Assembly (NCBI GenBank): GCA_964451415.1
Contig: CAYVHU010000014.1
Coordinates: 6,658 to 70,657 of the forward strand
Origin: CAYVHU01 sp964451415
Lineage (GTDB): Bacteria > Pseudomonadota > Alphaproteobacteria > Rhodospirillales > Magnetovibrionaceae
Direction: 5' to 3'
DNA length: 64,000 bases
Shown: positions 7,404 through 16,312 of the stretch, in pieces
Layout of the letters: each line of letters opens with the position of its first letter
Numbering within the stretch: the stretch's first letter is position 1
Made by a program: the position numbers and the translations under genes
Notes under the pieces: generated by a model
Told to the model about the DNA's origin: nothing
Seen by the model: only the letters and a program-made list of their open reading frames with translations
Databases searched by the model: none

Positions 7404-8570
7404 ATGAAAACCGATTTCTTTTTTCAAATTGACAATCGCCTCTATTATGGCATCGGCAAGTCGCGTGAACTCAATGCGTTGATCGCGGACGAAGGCTGGC
7501 AGAACGTGACCATACTGGTCGACGAAGGTGTCGCCAAAAACAGCGCCTACTACACCGAAATCAAAGGGGTCATCGAAGGGGCCGCCGACGGCGTGACAGA
7601 AATTCAGTTGCGCGGTTCGGAAGAACCGTCCTACGACTATCTGGACGTCATCGCCGATCAGGTGCGCGCGCTGGACAAGGTCGATGCGATCATTGCCATC
7701 GGTGGCGGTTCCGCCCTGGATATTGCCAAGGCCGTTGCCGGTCTGCGCACCAACCCGGGTCCGGGCATCCAGTATCGCGGCTTCGATCAGTTGAGTGTGC
7801 CCGCCGTGCCCAGCGTATGTATTCCCACCACGGCCGGAACCGGTTCGGAAGTCACCATTAATGCGGTGTTTACCGATAAGAGCGAGATGAAAAAACTGGG
7901 CATCAATGGTCGCTATATGAACGCGACCTATGCGGTGCTGGACGCATTGTGGCTGGACAGCTGTCCGCGCGAAGTTGCCATTTCGGCGGGCATGGACGCC
8001 ATGGTTCACACCCTGGAAAGCTTCATGACCAACAACGCCAACCCGATGACGCGCGCGTTCAACCGCGAGGCCTTTGTGACGTTGTACAAGAACCTGCCGA
8101 CGCTGGTGAACGCACCGCACGACAAGGATGCCAGACAGGCCATCTTGATGGGAGCTTATCTGGCGGCGGCGGGACTATTCAATTCCGGTTCCGGTATTTC
8201 CGGCGCGTTGTCCTATCCGTTGGGCGTGCACTACAAGGTGCCCCACGGCATCGGTGGCGGCATCTTTATCGCTTCGGTGGTGGATTACAATGTCGATCAC
8301 GGCTGGTATGAATACGCCGAGCTTCTTGATTTGATCGAACCGCACATCGATTGGAACGATGAGCAAAAAGCCAAACGCTTTGCGGAAATTATGCGCGAAT
8401 TGTCAGATACCATGGGCGTCCCCAAGACCCTGAGCCAGTGGGGCGTCACCAAGGATAACGTTGAACAGGTGGGCGAACTGATGCACCCCTTGCAAGGCGC
8501 GTTCGACCAAAACCCCGTTGCCTTTAACGCCAAAACCGACGCACTGGATATGCTGCGCCGCCACGTTTAA
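7404..8570 (+). CDS. kdnB: Iron-containing alcohol dehydrogenase, KdnB-like
   Basis: A 388-residue group-III metal alcohol dehydrogenase. Visible are the NAD loop AIIAIGGGSALDIAKAVAGL, IPTTAGTGSEVT, and the metal-ligand segments AISAGMDAMVHTLESFM and HYKVPHGIGGG. The stretch EMKKLGINGRY resembles Shewanella KdnB, which oxidises the C8 hydroxyl of Kdo to an aldehyde. The KdnA-like aminotransferase is next, 22 bp downstream, so the pair probably converts a terminal hydroxymethyl group to an aminomethyl group. The substrate may be a nonulosonic acid rather than Kdo, since the neighbours are NeuB, NeuA and NeuC types. Start has AAGGACA upstream. Confidence 0.78.
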   Translation: MKTDFFFQIDNRLYYGIGKSRELNALIADEGWQNVTILVDEGVAKNSAYYTEIKGVIEGAADGVTEIQLRGSEEPSYDYLDVIADQVRALDKVDAIIAIGGGSALDIAKAVAGLRTNPGPGIQYRGFDQLSVPAVPSVCIPTTAGTGSEVTINAVFTDKSEMKKLGINGRYMNATYAVLDALWLDSCPREVAISAGMDAMVHTLESFMTNNANPMTRAFNREAFVTLYKNLPTLVNAPHDKDARQAILMGAYLAAAGLFNSGSGISGALSYPLGVHYKVPHGIGGGIFIASVVDYNVDHGWYEYAELLDLIEPHIDWNDEQKAKRFAEIMRELSDTMGVPKTLSQWGVTKDNVEQVGELMHPLQGAFDQNPVAFNAKTDALDMLRRHV

Positions 8571-8592
8571 AAAGTTAGAAGGATTTTAGATT

Positions 8593-9762
8593 ATGCCTGG
8601 TTTTGAAGTCTTCGGCGAAGAAGAACGCCAAGCCATTAACGAACTGTTCGATCTTAACGGCGGCATCTTGTTCGCCCACGGGTTTGACGCCATGCGTGCG
8701 GGTGTGTACCGCGTACGAGAATATGAACGCGCCTTTGCCGACACCATGGGGGCCGCGCACGGCCAGGCCGTGGCGTCCGGTACAGCGGCGATCAAGGTTG
8801 CGTTGAAGGCTTTGGGGGTGGGTCCCGGTGATGAAGTCATCACTCAGGCCTATACCTTCGTCGCCACCGCGGAAGCGATTTTTGAAACCGGGGCGACCCC
8901 GGTGATCGTCGATATTGACGAAACCTTGAACATGGACCCCGCCGCTTTGGAAGCCGCAATCACGGACAAGACCAAGGTCATCGTACCGGTACACATGATG
9001 GGTGAAGGCGCGGATATGGACGCGGTGATGGCCATCGCCAAAAAGCACAATCTGCTGGTCATGGAAGATACCGCCCAGGCGCTGGGGGCGTCGATGAATG
9101 GCAGGCGTCTTGGCACCATCGGCCACATGGGGGCGTTCAGCACCGATGCCGGCAAGACGCTGAACACCGGTGAAGGTGGCATGGTGCTGTCCAATGATGA
9201 GCAGCTTTACATCAACGCGCGTTCCTATCATGACCATGGTCATGAGTATTCGACCACCATCGGGCGTGGCGAAGAAGGCGCCTTGTGCCGTGGGTTCAAC
9301 TACCGCATGACCGAACTTCACGCGGCCATCGGTCTGGTACAGCTTAAAAAACTCGACATGATCATCAAGGCCCAGCGCGCCAACAAGGCCAAGATGATGA
9401 CAGGCCTGAAGGATCTGGGCGTGCCGTTTCGCAAGTCGCTGGATCCCGCGGGCGACATCGGCGACACCATCGTGTTCTACATGCCGGATCGTGCGCGGTG
9501 CGATAAATTCGTTACCGCCATGGGCGCGGCGGGTCTGGGCACCAAGAACCTGCCCGATGCCATCCGCTGGCACTTTTCCAAGCACTGGGCGCACATGTTG
9601 AATGATCACCCGATCTATGGTGGCAAGCTTGATACGGCGTGGGAAAAGACCGCCGATATCCTGGAGCGCTCCGTCGCGCTGCCGGTGATGGTGAAAATGG
9701 ACGACGAGCGCATTTCGTTTGTCTGTGAAACCCTCAACAAGATCGCTAAAGATATCTTGTGA
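8593..9762 (+). CDS. kdnA: PLP aminotransferase, KdnA-like
   Basis: A 389-residue DegT/DnrJ/EryC1 aminotransferase. The N-terminus MPGFEVFGEEERQAI is the KdnA hallmark. Also seen are the ASGTAAIKVAL phosphate loop, VMEDTAQALGA with the PLP-nitrogen aspartate D159, and K188 in AFSTDAGKTLNTGEGG as Schiff-base lysine. The region DHGHEYSTTIGRG followed by FNYRMTELHAAIGL parallels KdnA, which aminates the C8 aldehyde of oxidised Kdo with glutamate to make Kdo8N. Its start is preceded by AAGGA. It partners the dehydrogenase upstream and overlaps the CMP-transferase downstream by 4 bp. The actual substrate here is open. Confidence 0.82.
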   Translation: MPGFEVFGEEERQAINELFDLNGGILFAHGFDAMRAGVYRVREYERAFADTMGAAHGQAVASGTAAIKVALKALGVGPGDEVITQAYTFVATAEAIFETGATPVIVDIDETLNMDPAALEAAITDKTKVIVPVHMMGEGADMDAVMAIAKKHNLLVMEDTAQALGASMNGRRLGTIGHMGAFSTDAGKTLNTGEGGMVLSNDEQLYINARSYHDHGHEYSTTIGRGEEGALCRGFNYRMTELHAAIGLVQLKKLDMIIKAQRANKAKMMTGLKDLGVPFRKSLDPAGDIGDTIVFYMPDRARCDKFVTAMGAAGLGTKNLPDAIRWHFSKHWAHMLNDHPIYGGKLDTAWEKTADILERSVALPVMVKMDDERISFVCETLNKIAKDIL

Positions 9763-10517
9763 GCCTGCCCGTAAAACTTCTGGCGATCGTTCCTGCGCGC
9801 GGTGGCTCCAAGGGCATTACGGGCAAAAATCTTGCCCGGGTGGGCGGGCGTTCACTGGTCGTGCGCGCGTTGGATGCTGCAAGGCGGGCAAAGGCTGTGA
9901 GTGACGTTTTTGTCACCACTGACGACGATGCCATCGCCCTTGAGTGTGAAAGGGCGGGCGTGTCGGTTGGGTATCGTCGACCGGCGCATCTGGCGGGTGA
10001 CGAGACGGGCATGATGGAGGTGGTTCTGGACGCGCTCGATCATTATAAGGGCGAGCATGGTCAGGATCCCGAGGTCATCGTATTGTTGCAGCCGACCTGT
10101 CCGTTTCGCTGTGCAGAGGATGTTGACGGGGCGTGGGGTGTGCTGTGTGACGGCGGTTTCGAGACCGTGGTCTCGGTTCATGAAATGCGCGAAAGTCCGT
10201 ACGAGTGCCTACGTGAAAATGCCGAAGGCTACCGCATGTTGGCCCAATCCGCTGGTGCGGTGCGTCGTCAGGACTATCAAGAAGACTTTTATTTTATCAA
10301 CGGGGCCGTTTATATGGCGCGTAGCGAGTATGTGCGCCGTGAAAAGGTTTTGTTCAAGGAAGGCGAAAGCGGTCTGTTTCATATGGATCCGCTGTACGGT
10401 ATCGACATTGACCAGCCCGGGGATTTGCTTATGGCCCAGGCATTGGCCAATCATCCTGAGTTTATAGACCGACTTTATCCCGAGGATCCTCATGCCCATC
10501 TCACCGACGTATCTTAA
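9759..10517 (+). CDS. CMP-nonulosonate cytidylyltransferase, NeuA/LegF-like
   Basis: A 252-residue nucleotidyltransferase that activates a 2-keto sugar acid with CTP. The signature AIVPARGGSKGITGKN is at the N-terminus, VTTDDDAIA and VIVLLQPTCPFR follow, and the C-terminal YGIDIDQPGDLLMAQAL motif closes the domain. The IVPARGGSKGI form is the NeuA/LegF/PseF type. KdsB enzymes carry a different IPARxxSxRLPGK form, so a CMP-Kdo role is less likely despite adjacent kdnA. GTG start overlaps the kdnA-like stop as GTGA. The 3' end overlaps the next gene by 26 nt. Confidence 0.88.
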   Translation: MSLPVKLLAIVPARGGSKGITGKNLARVGGRSLVVRALDAARRAKAVSDVFVTTDDDAIALECERAGVSVGYRRPAHLAGDETGMMEVVLDALDHYKGEHGQDPEVIVLLQPTCPFRCAEDVDGAWGVLCDGGFETVVSVHEMRESPYECLRENAEGYRMLAQSAGAVRRQDYQEDFYFINGAVYMARSEYVRREKVLFKEGESGLFHMDPLYGIDIDQPGDLLMAQALANHPEFIDRLYPEDPHAHLTDVS

Positions 10518-11640
10518 AAAACTTCAATATCGCGTTTTTGATGCCACCGACGCCGAAGTGCCGGACGATTTCCGCAAACGCATGTACGCAGAAGGCGAAC
10601 GCGTGGCGCGCGAAGTTCTCGAACCCAAGGGCCTTGAAGATCGCAAGGTGCTCATTATCGGCGGGGCCGGTTATATCGGCGTGCCGCTGACCACCCATCT
10701 TCTGGCGCGCGGTTATGGGGTGCGCTGTCTGGATTTGTTTTTGTTTGAAAACCGCGACGTGGTGCATCCGTTTCTGGGCGAAGAAGGCTACGAGTTCATG
10801 TTCGGCGACATGGCCGACAAGGATACCGTGGCGCGCGCGCTGGACGGCGTCACCGATGTGATCTTGCTGGCCGGTCTGGTGGGGGATCCGATCACCAAGA
10901 AGTACCCCGACGAAAGCGCCGCCATCAATGATCGCGGGGTCCTCAACGTGATCGAACAGTGCAATGGCAAAGGCCTCAACAAGGTCGTGTTCGTGTCCAC
11001 GTGTTCCAACTACGGTGAAATTCCGCCCGACACCACGGCGGACGAAAACTATGAACTCAAACCGCTGTCCTTGTATGCCAAGTCCAAGGTCGCTGCGGAA
11101 AAAGCAATGCTGAGCAACAAGGGCAACGTCGATTACGTTGGCAGTGTGATGCGCTTTTCCACAGCCTTCGGCCTGAGTGGTCGCATGCGCTTCGACTTGA
11201 CGGTGAGCGAATTCACCCGCGAGCTGTTCGTCGGCAACAAGCTGGAAGTCTACGATGCCGACACGTGGCGGCCATATTGTCACATGCAGGATTTTGCGCG
11301 CGGCCTGACCCGTCTTTTGGAAGCGCCCGCCGATGAGGTGGCGTTCGAAGTGTTCAATGCCGGCGGCGACGTCAACAACTATACCAAGGGCATGATGGTC
11401 GAGGCCATCTTGAAACAAATTCCCGACGGCGACGTGAGCTACGTCAAAGGCGGGTTTGATCGGCGCAATTACAAGGTCGATTTCTCGCGTATTCGCGAAC
11501 GTCTGCATTTCACGCCGAAATACACGGTGGACGACGGTATTCGCGAGTTGATCTCTGTAATGAAGCAGGGCTTCTTCCTCGATTACGACCAGCGTCTCAA
11601 TTATTATCGCAACAACGAAATCACATATCGCGTCAAATGA
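10492..11640 (+). CDS. Extended SDR, NAD-dependent epimerase/dehydratase family
   Basis: A 382-residue extended short-chain dehydrogenase/reductase acting on a nucleotide sugar. The NAD motif GGAGYIGVPL lies at about residues 58-67, later than usual because of a 50-residue N-terminal extension. The active site reads VFVSTCSNYGE and then YAKSK. It lacks the acidic residues of the TDE/SEV motif of 4,6-dehydratases, so it looks like an epimerase or 4-reductase rather than LegB. RBS GAGGA precedes ATG 10492. It lies between the CMP-transferase and legC, so it works on a precursor or modification of the same sugar. Exact reaction unknown. Confidence 0.75.
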   Translation: MPISPTYLKKLQYRVFDATDAEVPDDFRKRMYAEGERVAREVLEPKGLEDRKVLIIGGAGYIGVPLTTHLLARGYGVRCLDLFLFENRDVVHPFLGEEGYEFMFGDMADKDTVARALDGVTDVILLAGLVGDPITKKYPDESAAINDRGVLNVIEQCNGKGLNKVVFVSTCSNYGEIPPDTTADENYELKPLSLYAKSKVAAEKAMLSNKGNVDYVGSVMRFSTAFGLSGRMRFDLTVSEFTRELFVGNKLEVYDADTWRPYCHMQDFARGLTRLLEAPADEVAFEVFNAGGDVNNYTKGMMVEAILKQIPDGDVSYVKGGFDRRNYKVDFSRIRERLHFTPKYTVDDGIRELISVMKQGFFLDYDQRLNYYRNNEITYRVK

Positions 11641-12809
11641 GCCTTGAACCCGACGATATTCTGAACGCCGTCAGCGGCGTTCTGGGACCGGCAGAAAGCT
11701 TTACACCGCTGCATGAGCCGGAATTTTCCGGCAACGAGTGGACCTATGTGAAGGACTGCATCGACACCGGGTGGGTGTCGTCGGTGGGCGCGTATGTGGA
11801 GCGGATCGAGAAAGATCTGGCGGCTTACACCGGTGCAAAATTCGCGGTGGCCATGGTCAACGGCACGGCGGCGCTGCATATGGCGCTGATCGTGGCGGGG
11901 GTCGAGGCCGGTGACGAGGTCATCGCGCCGACCTTGAGTTTCGTCGCCACAGCCAACGCCATTGCGTACTGTCACGCCACGGCCCACTTCGTCGATATCG
12001 AGGAAGCCACCTTGGGCCTGGATGCCGTCAAACTGGATGCCTACCTGGGTGAAATCGCGCACAGGACGGATGCGGGTGTGGTCAATAAGCTCACCGGTCA
12101 GCGCATTGCCTGCGTGGTTTGCATGCACACCTTCGGTCATCCGGTGGACGTGGATGCGCTGCTTGACGTGTGTGATCGCTGGGGACTGACGCTGGTCGAA
12201 GATGCAGCGGAATCGTTGGGGTCACGCTACAAGGACAGGCATTGCGGCACGTTCGGCCACGTTGCGGCAATCAGCTTCAACGGCAACAAGATCGTGACCA
12301 CCGGCGGCGGCGGTGCGTTGCTCACCAGTGACGAAGATCTGGCCCGGCGCGCCAAGCACCTCAGCACAACGGCCAAAACGCCGCATCCGTGGCTCTATGT
12401 TCACGATCAAGTGGGCTACAACTACCGTATGCCCAATATCAATGCGGCGCTTGGCTGTGCTCAACTGGAACAATTGGATGGTTTTCTGGCGCAAAAACGT
12501 GAGCTGACCCGCAGCTACACCAGGGCGTTTGCGGGTCTGGACGGTGTGCGTGTGTTTGGCGAGGCCGATTTCGCCACCTCGAACTTTTGGCTCAACGCCA
12601 TCATTCTGGATGATAAAAAACTGCGCGATCCGGTGCTGAAAATCCTTAACGCGGCAAACTACATGGCGCGTCCGGCATGGACGCTCCTACACAAACTGCC
12701 GCCCTATGCGGGTGCGCCGCGCATGAGCGATCTGAGCGTGGCCGAACGTATCGAGGGGACGTTGATCAATATTCCCAGTTCTCCCAAGTTGGCGCGAAAG
12801 CGGACATAA
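11637..12809 (+). CDS. legC: UDP/GDP-4-keto-sugar aminotransferase, LegC family
   Basis: A 390-residue DegT-family PLP aminotransferase. The N-terminal FTPLHEPEFSGNEWTYVKDC segment is typical of LegC, which installs the 4-amino group during legionaminic-acid synthesis. Active-site motifs are MVNGTAALH, LVEDAAESLGSRY with D189, and K218 in SFNGNKIVTTGGGG. The FNGNK form differs from the FHPVKPITTGEGG form of PseC at 21554. It overlaps the SDR by ATGA and precedes neuC by 5 bp. The 4-keto substrate normally comes from a 4,6-dehydratase (LegB), which is not evident in this cassette. Confidence 0.86.
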   Translation: MSLEPDDILNAVSGVLGPAESFTPLHEPEFSGNEWTYVKDCIDTGWVSSVGAYVERIEKDLAAYTGAKFAVAMVNGTAALHMALIVAGVEAGDEVIAPTLSFVATANAIAYCHATAHFVDIEEATLGLDAVKLDAYLGEIAHRTDAGVVNKLTGQRIACVVCMHTFGHPVDVDALLDVCDRWGLTLVEDAAESLGSRYKDRHCGTFGHVAAISFNGNKIVTTGGGGALLTSDEDLARRAKHLSTTAKTPHPWLYVHDQVGYNYRMPNINAALGCAQLEQLDGFLAQKRELTRSYTRAFAGLDGVRVFGEADFATSNFWLNAIILDDKKLRDPVLKILNAANYMARPAWTLLHKLPPYAGAPRMSDLSVAERIEGTLINIPSSPKLARKRT

Positions 12810-12814
12810 GAGCC

Positions 12815-13978
12815 ATGCGCAAGATTTGCGTTTTTACCGGTACGCGCGCGGAATACGGTCTGTTGTACTGGACCATGCGACAGGTTCAAGACGATCTGGA
12901 TTTGCAGTTGCAAATTCTGGTCAGCGGGGCGCACCTGTCGGAACGTCTGGGCGCGACCTACCGGCAGATCGAGGCCGACGGTTTTGTTGTTGATGCCAAA
13001 GTGCCGATGAATTTGGAAGACGACAGCGACGCCGCCCTTGCCGTTGCCATGGGACAGGAACTTGCGGGTGTGGCGCGGGTTCTGGATGAATTGAAGCCCG
13101 ATATCCTGGTGCTTTTGGGGGATCGCTACGAAACGTTTACGGCGGCAACGGCAGCCATGATGCTGCGCATTCCCATTGCGCATATTCATGGTGGTGAAGT
13201 GACCGAGGGGGCCCTGGATGATGCCATGCGTCACGGCATCACCAAGATGGCGCATCTGCATTTTACGGCGGCTGAGCCCTATCGCCAACGGGTCATCCAG
13301 CTTGGTGAAAACCCGGATCGTGTATTTAACGTTGGCGCACCGGGGCTGGAAGCCATTACCCGCACGCCACTCATGAACCGGGAAGATCTGGCGCAAGATT
13401 TGGGGTTTTTCCTGGATGGCAGCGTGTTTGTGGTGACTTATCACCCCGAAACTCTGGGTAAAGTGGACGCGTCGAGCGGCATTGAAGACCTGTTGCAGGC
13501 CCTGAACCTGTTTCCTGAAGCGCGGATCATCCTTACCAAGGCGAACGCGGACAGCCAGGGGCGTGTCGTTAATGACCGGTTGGAGACCTACGCCGAACGC
13601 AACAAGGATCGTGTTTTCCTTAGCGCCTCCCTGGGCCAGCGCCGCTATTATTCTGCCGTTGCTCTGGCGGATGTGGTGATCGGCAATTCGTCCAGCGGCA
13701 TTATCGAGGCGCCAGCACTGGGGACGCCTAGCGTCAACATCGGCGATCGGCAGAAGGGGCGCTTGCGCGCCGCATCGGTTGTGGATTGCGCCGAAAGCGC
13801 CAGTGCCATTGCAACCGCCATCGACGAAGCGTTGCACCGGGATCACCAAATTTCGGTCAATCCCTACGGCACAGGCGAGACGTCCAGCAAAATCATCACG
13901 GTGCTCAAGGCGTTTTTAAGGGCGCCGAGCGTGTCAAAAACATTCTTCGATCAGTCTGCGTATCCATCAAAATCTTGA
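12815..13978 (+). CDS. neuC: UDP-GlcNAc-type 2-epimerase (hydrolysing), NeuC/LegG
   Basis: A 387-residue GT-B-fold enzyme that removes the nucleotide and inverts C2 to give free ManNAc or 2,4-diacetamido-trideoxymannose, the NeuB substrate. Motifs are ICVFTGTRAEYGLL, VLLGDRYETFTAATAA, IPIAHIHGGEVTEGALDD with the catalytic acidic residues, VVTYHPETLG, and ALADVVIGNSSSGIIEAP. ATG 12815 has AAGAG ahead and sits 5 bp after legC; a start further upstream would overlap legC deeply. Paired with LegC this is more likely LegG-like; the sequence alone does not separate NeuC from LegG. Confidence 0.9.
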   Translation: MRKICVFTGTRAEYGLLYWTMRQVQDDLDLQLQILVSGAHLSERLGATYRQIEADGFVVDAKVPMNLEDDSDAALAVAMGQELAGVARVLDELKPDILVLLGDRYETFTAATAAMMLRIPIAHIHGGEVTEGALDDAMRHGITKMAHLHFTAAEPYRQRVIQLGENPDRVFNVGAPGLEAITRTPLMNREDLAQDLGFFLDGSVFVVTYHPETLGKVDASSGIEDLLQALNLFPEARIILTKANADSQGRVVNDRLETYAERNKDRVFLSASLGQRRYYSAVALADVVIGNSSSGIIEAPALGTPSVNIGDRQKGRLRAASVVDCAESASAIATAIDEALHRDHQISVNPYGTGETSSKIITVLKAFLRAPSVSKTFFDQSAYPSKS

Positions 13979-14064
13979 TACACAGGATAATGGGAATGGA
14001 TTTTTGTCTTCGATGGTGATGAACGCGATCTTTAAAGAACAATTTTCACGGTATTTGCCCAAGC

Positions 14065-15339
14065 ATGCATAAACGTTATTTTATTTTACATGGGAATATA
14101 TTCTCCCAGCGTGATTGGGAACGTTTCGGGTGTGATTTCTTCCTTCAGCGCGGTTATGACGTTATCCCCGTGGAACTGGTCGAGTTGCTGAGTCCCGGAA
14201 CGTATTCTCAAATGACGAAAGGTACGTTCACGTCTAGGCAAAATGTTGTGCGCATCAATACCGAACAGGAAATGGATGAACTGGTGACGCATTTCGGCCC
14301 TGCGGACTTTGTACTTATGGCCTTTTACCTTAATGCGAAATCGGCCTTCGTGTTTCGAATTCTCACAAAATATAAGATTGACTATATGTCTTTGACCATC
14401 GGAGGAATTCCGACGAATGACTTCCGGAACTTTCGTAGTGCGCTCAACTTGAAAGAGTACCTTAAGTTTAAATATATGACGGTGAAGACGAAGGCATATT
14501 TGCTTAAACGGTATGTTTGGACGATGTTTGCTGATGGCGTGGGGTGGGTGTTTTTGCGCCCGCCACGTTGGTGGATGCGTGCGGGACGTTATCATAACGC
14601 GCTCAGCGCTGTTGCGCCCAAGCCTTGGAAGGCCGAGCTTATCTCCGTTCGTTCATTTGACATGCAAGTGATTGATGCCGTTCAAAATCAAAATAAAAAA
14701 GAAGGCGAAATCTTCGAGAAGCCATATGCTGTTTTAATTGATGATGATTTTTTAGATCATCCGGATTTTATATATATGGGCATAAACCGTCCTGTGACAA
14801 AAGAACGGTTTAGCTGCGCCATGCAGTCGTTTATTGCAAAACTTGAAAAGGATCTAAGGCTGCGCGTTGTTGTCGCCGGGCACCCCAAGGCCTTGCCTGA
14901 AAATGCGTCCATTGTTTATGGGGCGTACCCGTTCATTCAAGATAGGACGGCAGAACTTGTCGCACACAGCGAACTGGTCGTTGTGTGTTGCAGTACGGCG
15001 CTTTCGTTTGCCGTTCGTTTGCGTAAACCTGTGATTGTCATCACGACCGACGAAATCGAACGAAATAGATTTTACGGTGGTTTCGTTGCTAACATGTCGA
15101 GCTGGTTAGGTTTGCGTCGTACGAATATTGATCGTCTAAAAGCGCATGATTCGTTGGTGATGCCCGTGGTTGATCAGCGCTGCTACGAGAGCTATGAACA
15201 AAATTTTTTGGCGGAGAAGGGGGTTGGTTCGCATTCAATCTGGGAAGAAGCCGCACGCCATTTTGAGGCGCATATTTCAAAACGTGCATCGGACTCCATA
15301 AAAAGACGTAAAAATCCGGAGCTTAAAATTGAGAAATAA
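14065..15339 (+). CDS. Putative GT-B-like polysaccharide biosynthesis protein
   Basis: A 424-residue protein without a named family. The C-terminal half reads like a capsule-type GT-B transferase: a strand RVVVAGHPKALPE, then VAHSELVVVCCSTALSFAVRLRKPVIVITTDE, a typical donor-site pattern with HPK and S-T-A. An N-terminal part (FFLQRGYDVIPVELVELLS) looks like an acceptor domain. No membrane helix is obvious. Codon use is markedly more AT-rich than in the cassette before it, which suggests separate acquisition. The start ATG 14065 lacks a clear ribosome site. It overlaps the next gene by 11 bp. Likely a glycosyltransferase, perhaps for the nonulosonate made upstream. Confidence 0.7.
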   Translation: MHKRYFILHGNIFSQRDWERFGCDFFLQRGYDVIPVELVELLSPGTYSQMTKGTFTSRQNVVRINTEQEMDELVTHFGPADFVLMAFYLNAKSAFVFRILTKYKIDYMSLTIGGIPTNDFRNFRSALNLKEYLKFKYMTVKTKAYLLKRYVWTMFADGVGWVFLRPPRWWMRAGRYHNALSAVAPKPWKAELISVRSFDMQVIDAVQNQNKKEGEIFEKPYAVLIDDDFLDHPDFIYMGINRPVTKERFSCAMQSFIAKLEKDLRLRVVVAGHPKALPENASIVYGAYPFIQDRTAELVAHSELVVVCCSTALSFAVRLRKPVIVITTDEIERNRFYGGFVANMSSWLGLRRTNIDRLKAHDSLVMPVVDQRCYESYEQNFLAEKGVGSHSIWEEAARHFEAHISKRASDSIKRRKNPELKIEK

Positions 15340-16306
15340 TCCCTTTCAATCTATCTATGACGCCTGCAATCAGGGCAATTCCATGGACAAGTTTAAAGAA
15401 TTGCCGCCGTTTCCACGGCTTATTGATATTGAGGCGACCAATGCATGCAACTTCAGTTGTTTGATGTGTCCGACCGGAAACCGTTCAATGACCCGAAAGA
15501 CCGGTATGATGGAGCCGGCGGTTTTTGACAAGATTCTTGATGAATGCGCCCAGTGGAATTGTGCGTTGCGTTGGGTGCAATGGGGCGAAAACGTTATGCA
15601 CCCGGACTTGCTTGATCATATTTCCGCAGCACATGAGCGAGGTGTTCTTACGCATTTGAACACCAACGGCAGCAAGTTGGACGCAGAGGCAGTTGAACGT
15701 TTGATTTCGACGGGCCTTGATTCCATCAAATTTTCTTTCCAGGGTGTGGATCAAAACAGTTACGCAGAGATGCGCAACAAGGACTTCTTTGAAGAATTGA
15801 TGGCTGTTATCGAGCAGTTTCAGAAGATCCGAGGAGATCGGGAGGCTCCGTATATTCACATTTCAACCTCCATTACATACGAAGGCCCGGAACTTGTGGC
15901 GGCTTTTGAGAAACGGGCAAGACAGATTGCTGATTATGTGTCTGTAGGACGAACGGTTTTTGATAACCTTAATCTTGATGGTGTGCGTATGAAGCCTGAG
16001 GAGGTTGCACGTCTGCAGCGTCTCAAAGAACAAGAATCTGTCGTCAAGGTTCACCCTGAATGCCCGAAGGTCTTTGACAAGATGTCCATCTTTTGGGATG
16101 GGGCGGTGTCGGCTTGTTGCGGCGATGCCGATAAGGTGATGCTTATTGGGTCCGTCTCTGATAACACGCTTAAGGACATTTGGCATTCAAATAGAATGAA
16201 CGAATATCGCACGATATTGGCGGATATGCGTCATAATGAACTTGATTTATGCCGCAATTGCTATGATTACCAGGACTTGCAGAAAACCGGATCTCAGGAA
16301 TTTTAG
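15329..16306 (+). CDS. Radical SAM protein with SPASM-like C-terminus
   Basis: A 325-residue radical SAM enzyme. C40, C44 and C47 in ATNACNFSCLMCPTG form the CxxxCxxC 4Fe-4S site. The C-terminal region has SACCGDAD and LCRNCYDYQ cysteines, suiting one auxiliary SPASM-like cluster. The TTG start 15329 has CGGAG 8 nt upstream; ATG 15383 is an alternative that would shorten the N-terminus by 18 residues. The substrate is unknown. Such enzymes occur in glycan loci, where deoxygenation or epimerisation of sugars or modification of a peptide is conceivable, but the sequence does not decide. It is followed directly by a methyltransferase. Confidence 0.85.
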   Translation: MRNNPFQSIYDACNQGNSMDKFKELPPFPRLIDIEATNACNFSCLMCPTGNRSMTRKTGMMEPAVFDKILDECAQWNCALRWVQWGENVMHPDLLDHISAAHERGVLTHLNTNGSKLDAEAVERLISTGLDSIKFSFQGVDQNSYAEMRNKDFFEELMAVIEQFQKIRGDREAPYIHISTSITYEGPELVAAFEKRARQIADYVSVGRTVFDNLNLDGVRMKPEEVARLQRLKEQESVVKVHPECPKVFDKMSIFWDGAVSACCGDADKVMLIGSVSDNTLKDIWHSNRMNEYRTILADMRHNELDLCRNCYDYQDLQKTGSQEF

Positions 16307-16312
16307 TAAATT

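Noticed and set aside
9759..10517. Calling the cytidylyltransferase KdsB because kdnA is adjacent
   Set aside because: Its IVPARGGSKGI loop and LLQPTCPFR motif are of the NeuA/LegF/PseF type, not the KdsB type.
10492..11640. Assigning the SDR as LegB
   Set aside because: The active site reads STCSNYG without the acidic residue expected of 4,6-dehydratases.
12704..13849. Long minus-strand frame opposite neuC
   Set aside because: It shadows a clear NeuC gene, has no recognisable motif and an amino-acid mix rich in His, Arg and Gln typical of antisense frames. The same applies to 53325-54749 opposite asnB.
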